Made by a program: the position numbers and the translations under genes. A DNA stretch of 64,000 nucleotides from Cliona cf. orientalis (lineage: Eukaryota > Porifera > Demospongiae > Clionaida > Clionaidae), in assembly GCA_963930775.1 (NCBI GenBank), contig OZ005689.1, positions 4,960,001-5,024,000 on the forward strand, given 5' to 3'. Positions 52,001 through 61,000 of the stretch are shown here, in pieces (within the stretch, counting starts at the first letter, position 1; each line of letters starts with the position of its first letter). The notes beneath the pieces were generated by a model, which saw nothing but the letters and a program-made list of their open reading frames with translations, had not been told where the DNA came from and searched no databases.

Positions 52001-55000
52001 CAAGAAATTAGAATTTTACAAATACTCTTGACGTAGCGATCGACGACCTTGACCAGAAAAACATGCGTTTTTCAAAAATTTTTCCCATGTCTTGTATTAG
52101 ATCAAGTATACAGTAATTACATGTATGTACAACCATATTAGAGAGGATTAAGAATTATTAGGTCAGAAGAGGTGCGTTGTATCCAAGCCTAGTTTCTCAA
52201 TGTAATACAGAGATTTGCAAGTACAAGGTAGTTAATTAGTTAACATAGATGATGCAATGGCTATGAATCTGCCGCATTCTCTATCCTGTGGCACAGTGCA
52301 TGGTAGCGGGGCTAACATTAGTGCTCAATTTGGTTGTTTGTATCATGTCAGGATCACAGCTCATCTGATCAAACACACGCTTCTAATAGAAGAATTAAAC
52401 TTATTAATAGCTAAATGGACATCTAATACATACAAAATTTACACTCTGGTATAAAACAAGAAAATGATATTTGAGAAAGAGTGATCTTAGCCTCGTCCCC
52501 AGACCTCTCCCTGTTTTTTATAACAATGACATTAGCTGCTTCTCTACTATCTATAACATACACTATAAGTATGTTTGTCTGACTATGGTGTAACACGAGT
52601 TACCACCAGTAATAATCACTATTTGTTCAGTAATAATGTGCATTCATCACATTGTTGGCCATCACAATCCCTCTCATGTTGCACATCCACTTGATTATTT
52701 GGTTTTGAAATTGAGCAATAACAACACAGCCTTCGATAAATCGGTTTTATAATTCTATACGCAGCATAGCCATATAGAGCAATGTGGGGAGCCAGTAGGC
52801 AAAGTAGTAGCACAAAAAGGATGAAGTAGGTGTGAACATGAACAGTAGCAAAATAAGCCAGTTGCAAGATAAAAGCAGTCAGGGCAAGCAAAAGGCTCTG
52901 AATTATGTTGGCACTGTGCTCTTTGCAAGGACGTGCGATTGCATAAAGCAGAGAAACTGACACTAATATAGGCTGAACGATTAGCAGTAGACCTACTCTG
53001 ATTCTATCGCTGATGCACCCAGAAGAGATCAACAGAAGAACTATGAAATGAGCCCCAGATAGCGCTCTGAAATCTCTTTTTCCATCACTACCATCTTTAT
53101 AGTAACCTTGAAACGTTTCAACGAATATCCATAGACTCTGTCGCAATCTTAAAAGCAGGCAGCATTGCAGTAACTTTTGTAAACCTCTAGTTGGATAGAG
53201 ACAGAGAAGAAACAATGGAATGCCAGCGAACATGACCAAGGAGACAACTGCTGTAATTAAGTATGGAATGTGCTGTTTGGAGAAAAAAGATATTGATGGA
53301 CTGAAGTACGAAATCTGCTTCACATAAGCACCATCATCAGTGTTAAATACAAAATAAGATGATGTATACAGGCAAAGATTTGACACAATTATAATCTTAG
53401 ACGCAGAAAGCAATAAGAATGTAGAGAAGGAGTTGATAATGGAAGCCCTCGGGTCCCACGCTCGTCTGAACAATGCAAATAGTTTGTGAAACGGCTTCCA
53501 CAAGACGACTATCAATTTAAAGTTTCTGGCATGCAGTTCAATGCACACAGAAGTTGCAATGATCAAAACAAGGGGATAAACGACATAAAAATACTCCAGA
53601 GTGAGTGCCTGTAAGTTGGTTAAGTGCCTACTAACACAAAATGGTGGGATTAAATGGCGAAAAAAGTCTAGATTCCAAATGCCACACAACAGCCTTACCA
53701 AGTGCAAGAGGTATTTCAAATGACCATGTGTTACCATTTTCATCGTCATAGGAACGTACATTCGATCAATTATACAGTATGTCTGACACATCAGCACAAA
53801 CCCTCTGAATGGTGGCGCAGTGGCTTTGATATTCAGCAAGACGATAATCACGTAGAAGACGGTAATAAAAATCATAACCAATCCCAGATAGAGCAGCCAA
53901 CCGAGACTATCGTCCCTACATTCCACACACATAAGACTAAAAGCATACACCGCTGGGCCATACCCTGGCTTACAGCTGGTACACAGCAAACCCTCTCGGT
54001 TGTATGCTCCACAAGTCAAATCTGTCAGCTCTGCCAGTAAACGGTTCGAAGATATGCCGTAAAAGCCTATATGACACCACGATACATTGTGAGGAATATA
54101 GGGGCACTGTCCAATTGCAGTCCTTTTCGGTGGATGATTTGAATTGTAACTCACACACTGTCCAGCCAGTACACAGGCAGTATCGTCATCATGTTGCAAA
54201 ATAATTAATCGTCTCGCAAGCTTCGAGTGCTTGCACAGGAACTTCAGTGGTAAATCTCCGTAGTTTTCTTCTAAATCTGATCTGCTGTGGAACTCCGCTT
54301 GCTGTGCTTGTATTCTAACTGTCTCACTAGTACTACTACTATGATTGTCACTGTTATGTTCTCTCCAGCAATAGTAACTTGAAGTAATTGGAAACTCAGT
54401 ATCAAAATCACAACTAGCAAGACCTTATTCACCAGCATTTTGTAGTAAGTTTTTCCAGCACAACTCAATTTAGCCTTGATGAGAGTATCACAACTATGAA
54501 AAGCCTTTTTTAAAGCAACATCTATAATAAACATGAAACTGAGTAACACTACAAGAGTCTGTTTCTTGAAATTAATTTAAATTTAGCAATAGCTACTCAC
54601 CAAGAACAGCTAGAGAAGTGACAGTTTTTGTAGTCACATGCACATGTAAATATCAACAGATATTGGGATATGTTGTCTTGAAACATTGACACAAACAGTA
54701 CACCCAGGCCCCCAATGTTTCTCAAGAATCTATACAGCATATTTTAGCTTACAGTGTTTATGTTAAAAAAAACAAGATCTCAGTATAGAAATAGCGCAAG
54801 GAAATTTGTGTTCTGATTTTGCATAAAATTAATGTATCGTAATGTAGAGCGTGACGACCTTTACCAGAAAATCGTACGAACATTAAAATTGTAAATTTTA
54901 GCTTGTGTTCTATTAGAATAAACACCGTAGTTCATAGTATGTACACCACATTATTATAAATACATACCGTAAAGTCTGGTTAATAAGCGCATGCGCTTAT

Positions 55001-58000
55001 CACTCTTGGTGGTAAGGAAACATGCGTCTATTAGATGCTGTGCGCTTAATTGAGAGTGAAGCTTTGGCCCCGTCTACTGCCAGCACGTTCGAGCGCTCAG
55101 TCACAAAGCTATATAGCAAGTTATGAATACAGTGATTCTTGGAATAAGCTCCGTAATAGTTCATGGGAGTATGATCTGAAGCCATCGCTGGAAGAAAACC
55201 GTGGAAAAATAGCTGACTTCTTTGGCGAGACTTGCTTTGAAATCAAGGTCAAGAGTCCGAACCATAGATAATTTAGACTACTTATTATCTATGTCCGAAC
55301 CCGTCTCAGTGGAATATCGCAGTGTTGAGTCATAGATAATTTAGACTACGCACACAGTCTAAATTATCTATGGTTGAGTATAGCCGATCTCATGCAGCTG
55401 GCTATCTGAATAGGTTGGTAAAATACTTCTTCCATGGAACACTCTTGATCGAACGGTGAATATTACTGTCGTCTTTATTGGGCACATGCGCTTATTAGAC
55501 AATGCTTAATAACAGGAAGGAAGCATGCGCTTATTAAAAAGTATGCGCTTAATAAGCATGTGCGTTTGTTAACCAGACTTTACGGTATATACGTCCTCAT
55601 CAACTTTCAGAACAAATTTTATTACATAATTATTGACGATATTCACCATAAAAGTAAAGGGATGAAGGTATTCATTAATATGCATGAGATTACCGAGGGT
55701 AAAAAACAATCATGATCCTGACATGATTTGTACATGCAACCTTCTGATCTGGAGTCAGATGCGCTACCATTGCGCCACAGGAGCATCACAGTTCTGTATT
55801 ACCTAATAAATGTAGTTTTCATATTGTGACAGTGAGTGATTACATCATACAGTTATGTACACAAGGAAACCCCACATGTGCAAAAAACATGAATGAATGC
55901 TTGTAATAGTATACATTCAGCTACTGTCAACCATAGATCATATAGACTACATAACCTATACGTAGTCTATATGATCTATGTGTCAACCACGTGACAGATT
56001 CATCACACACATAAAATATATTATACCTACATATGGAGCGATTGACGACCTTTACCAGAAAAAAAACGTGTTTTCAAATTTTTTTTTCCATGTTGATAGC
56101 TACGAGCTAGATCGTGTTACACCAATCTGGCTCTGAATGAAAAATAATTCATCATAATGCGTGTAACATGATCTAGCTTGTAGCTATCAATATGATGAAC
56201 ACCCAATCAAGAAATTTGCTGAAACATTTTTTCCATGCGTTGTATTAGATCAATTACGTGTATGTACAACTGTGTTAGAGAGGATTAAGAATTATTAACT
56301 CGTCTAATAAAACGTGCTTCTATTAGAAGAATCAAACCTGCTAATAGCTATAATTATAAATTGTCATTTAAAAATTTACACGCTGGTATAAAACAAGAAA
56401 ATGATAAGTGAGAAAGAGTGATCTTAGCCTCGTCCCCAGACCTCTCCCTGTTTTTATAACAGTGATATTAGCCACTTCTCTACAATCTATATGTAATACA
56501 CTATAGGTATGTTTATCTGACTACGATGTAACACGAGTTACCACCAGTAATAATCATTATTTGTTCAGTAATAATGTGCATTCATCACATTGTTGGCCAT
56601 AACAATCCCTCTCATGTTGCACATCCACTTGATAATTGGGTCTTGAAATCGAACAATAACAACACAACCTTCGGTAAATCGGTTTTATAATTCTATATGC
56701 AGCATAGCCATATAGAGCAATGTGGGGAGCCAGTAGGCAAAGTAGTAGCACAGAAAGGATGAAGTAGGTATGAACATGAACAGTAGCAAAGTAAGCCAGT
56801 TGCAAGATAAGAGCAGTCAGCGCAAGCAAAAGGCTCTGAATTATGTTGGCACTGTGCTCTTTGCAGGGACGTACGATTGCATAAAGCAGAGAAACTGACA
56901 CTAGTATTGGCTGAATGATCGGCAGTAGACCTACTCTGGTTCTATCTTTGCTGCACCCAGAAGAGATGAAGAGAAGAATTACGAAATGAGCCCCAGATAG
57001 CGCTCTGAAATCTCTCTTTCCATCACTACCATCTTTATAGTAACCTTGAAACGTTTCAACGAATATCCATAGACTCTGTCGCAATCTTGAAAGCAGGCAG
57101 CATTGCAGTAACTTTCGTAAGATTCTGGTTGGATAGAGACAGAGAAGAAACGTTGGGACGACGGTAAACATGACCAAGGAGACAACTGCTGTAATTAAGT
57201 ACGGAATGTGCTGTTTGGAGGAAAAAGAAATTGATGGACTGAAGTACAAAACTTGCCTTATATAAGCGCCACCATCTGATTCAGTGTTAAATGCAGAATA
57301 AGATACCTCATACAGGCAAAGATTTGAAACAATTGTAATCTTTGATACGGAAAGCAATAAAAATGTTGAGAAGGAATTGACTATGGAAGCCTTTGGGTCC
57401 CACGCTCTTCTGAACAATACGAATAGTTTGTGAAAGGGCTTCCACAAAACCACTATCAATCTAAAGTTTTTGGCATGCAGTTCAATGCACATAAAAGTTG
57501 CAATGATCAAAACAAGGGGATAAACAACATAGAAGTACTCCAGAGTGAGTGCCTGTAAGTTGGTTAAGTGCCTACTAACACAAAACGGTGGGATTAAATG
57601 GCGAAAAAAATCTAAATTCCAAATGCCACACAACAGCCTTACCAAGTGCAAGAGGTATTTCAAATGACCATGTGTTACCAATTTCATCGTCATAGGAACG
57701 TACATTCGATCAATTATACAGTATATCTGACACATCAGCACAAATCCTCTGAATGGTGGCGCAGTGGCTTTGATGTTTAGCAAGATGATAATCACGTAGA
57801 AGACGGTGATAAAAATCGTAACCAATCCCAGATAGAGCAGCCAACCGAGACTATCATCTCTGCACTCCACACACATAAGACTAAAAGCATACACTGCTGG
57901 GCCATACCCTGGCTTACAGCTGGTACACAGCAAACCCTCTCGATTGTATGCTCCACAAGTTAAATCTGTCAGCTCGGCCAGTGAGTGGTTAGAAGATATA

Positions 58001-61000
58001 CCATAAAAGCCTATGATGCTGTGACACCACGATATATTGTGAGGAATACAGGGGCACTGTCCAATTGCAGTCATTTTCAGTGGATCATTCGCATTGAAAC
58101 TCACACACTGTCCAGCCTGTACACAGGCAATTTTGTCATCATTTTGCAAAATAATGAATCGTCTCACAAGCTTCTTATGCATGCACAGGAACTTCAGTGA
58201 TAAATCTTCGTAGTTTTCTTCAAAGTCTGATCTGATGTGGAACTCTGCAGGCAGTGCTGGTATTCCGACTGTCTCCCTCGTACTACTACTATGATTGTCA
58301 CTGTTATGTTCTCTCCCAGCAATAGTAACTTGAAGTAATTGGAAAATCAGCATCAAAATCACGACTAGCAAGACCTTATTCACCAGCATTTTGTAGTGAG
58401 ACTTTTCCAACGCAACTCAATTTAGCCTTGATGAGAGTATATCACAACTATGAAAAGCCTTTTTTAAACCAACGTCTATAATAAACATTAAACTGAGTAA
58501 TACTACAAGAGTCTGTTTCATGAATAGCCAAAATTAGCAATAGCAACTCACCTAGAACAGCTTGAGAAGTAACAGTTTTTATAGTCACATACACATATAA
58601 ACATCACATGCACATCAACAGATATTGGGATAAGTTGTCTTGAAACATTGACACAAACAGTACACCCATGGCAGGCCCCCAATATATTTTAGCTTACAGT
58701 GTTTATGCTAAAATGAACACAAGATCTATAGAATTGGCACAATTTTTAGCTAAGCCTTGTGTTCTATTAGAATAAATACGCTAGTTCATAGAGTGATATA
58801 TTGTACATCACATTATTATAATATGTCCTCATCAACTTTCAGAACAAATTAACAGAAATCGCACGAACATTGAAATTGTAATTTTTAGCTTGTGTTCTAT
58901 TAGAATAAACACGGTAGTTCATAGAGTGATGTATTGTACACCACATTATTATATATACATATAATATGTCCTCATCAACTTTCAGAACAAATTTTATTAC
59001 ACAATTATCGACAATATTGTGGGTCATCAACCAAATCGGCAAGGGTATTCAAAACTCCTCTATGTTAATTAACTCTCAAAATTGGTACGCCATGCAGGGT
59101 GCTATAATACTGCATCATCGAGAAACTTCGCTCGGAAATGATGAACTTCTTCATATTCTTAATCTTCACCTGTACAAGTAGTTCAGTGTTGTGGGTTCAC
59201 CATAAAAGTAAAGGGATGAAGGTATTCATTAAGTTCATGAGATTATACCGAGGGTAAAAAAAATCATGATCCCGACATGATTCGAACATGCAACCTTCTG
59301 ATCTGGAGTCAGATGCGCTACCATTGTGCCACAGGATCATCACAGTTCTGTACTACCTAATAAATGTAGTTTTCATGTTGTGACAGTGAGTGATTACATC
59401 ATACAGTTATGTACACAAGGAAACCCCACGTGTGCACAAAACATGAATGAATGCTTGTAATAGTATACATTCAGCTACTGTCAACCATAGATCATATAGA
59501 CTACATAACCTATATTACGTAGTCTATATGATCTATGTGTCAACCACGTGACAGATTCATCATACACATAAAAATTAATATATTATACCTACATATGGAG
59601 CGATTGACGACCTTTACCAGAAAAAACCGTGTTTTCAAATATTTTTCAAATATTTTTTTCCATGTTGATAGCTACGAGCTAGATCGTGTTACACCAATCT
59701 GGCATTATTTCTCTGAATGAAAAATATAATGCGTGTAACATGATCTAGCTCGTAGCTATCAATATGACGAACACCCAATCAAGAAGTTTGCTGAAACATT
59801 TTTTTCCATGTGTTGTATTAGATCAAGTACGTGTATATACAACTGTGTTAGAAAGGATTAAGAATTATTAGCTCGACTGATAAAACACGCTTCTATTAGA
59901 AGAATCAAACTTGCTAATAGCTAAATATAAATGGACATCTAATATATGCAAAATTTACACGCTAGTATAAAACAAGAAAATGATAATTGAGAAAGAGTGA
60001 TCTTGGCCTCGTCCCCAGACCTCTCCCTGTTTTTATAACAAATTATATGACTTTGAATAGCTTCTTCTCTACAATCTATAACTAATACACTATAAGCATG
60101 TTACGATGTAACACGAGTTACCACCAGGAATAATTATTTGTTCAGTAATAATGTGCATTCATCACATTGTTGGCCATCACAATCCCTTTCATGTTGCATA
60201 TCCACTTGATTATTGGGTCTTGAAGTCGAACAATAACAACACAGTCTTCGATGAATCGGTTTTATAATTCTATACGTAGCATAGCCATATAGAGCAATGT
60301 GGGGAGCCAGTAGGCAAAGTAGTAGCACAAAAAGGGTAAAGTAGGTCTGAACATGAACAGTAGCAAAATAAGCCAGTAGCAAGATAAAAGCAGTCAGCGC
60401 AAGCAAAAGGCTCTGAATTATGTTGGCACTGTGCTCTTTGCAAGGACGTGAAATTGCATAAAGCAGAGAAACTGACACTAATATTAGCTGAACGATCGGT
60501 AGTAGACCTATTCTGAATCTATCGCTGCTGCACCCAGAAGAGATGAAGAGAAGAATTACGAAATGAGCACCAGATAGTGCTCTGAAATCTCTCTTTCCAT
60601 CACTACCATCTTTATAGTAACCTTGAAACGTTTCAACGAATATCCATAGACTCTGTCGCAATCTTGAAAGCAGGCAGCATTGCAGTAGCTTTTGTAAACC
60701 TCTAGTTGGATAGAGACAGAGAATAAATAATGGAATGACAGTGAACATGACCAAGGAGACAACTGCTGTAATTAAGTATGGAATGTGCTGTTTGGAGAAA
60801 GAAGATATTAACGGACTGAAGTACAAAACCTGCCCCACATAAGTACCATTATCAGTGTTAAATACAAGATAAGATGACTCATACAGGCAAAGATTTGACA
60901 CAATTATAATCTTGGACACAGAAAGCAATAAAAACGTGGAGAAGGAGTTGACTATGGAAGCCCTTGGATCCCACGCTCGTCTGAAGAATACAAATAGTTT

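Larger units (their letters stand above)
49736..52618. other. Spacer D-E
   Basis: Promoter side of D (shared with A and C), poly-C and poly-G runs (50034-50047, 50753-50772), an inserted element at 50128-50326, an intact tRNA-Trp and a stretch shared with the C-D spacer. No protein gene seen. Confidence 0.6.
54439..56556. other. Spacer E-F
   Basis: Contains a large MITE (54965-55587), a degenerate tRNA-Trp (55713-55784) and two palindromic insertions shared with the F-G spacer. No protein gene seen. Confidence 0.6.
58390..60133. other. Spacer F-G
   Basis: Shortest spacer. It has one nearly intact tRNA-Trp and the same two palindromic insertions as the E-F spacer. An internal duplicate of the AGCTTGTGTTCTATTAGAAT block lies at about 58755 and 58888. 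No protein gene seen. Confidence 0.6.

Noticed and set aside
54271-54549. Small separate gene of about 92 codons
   Set aside because: It is the 5' end of array copy E read past the frameshift.
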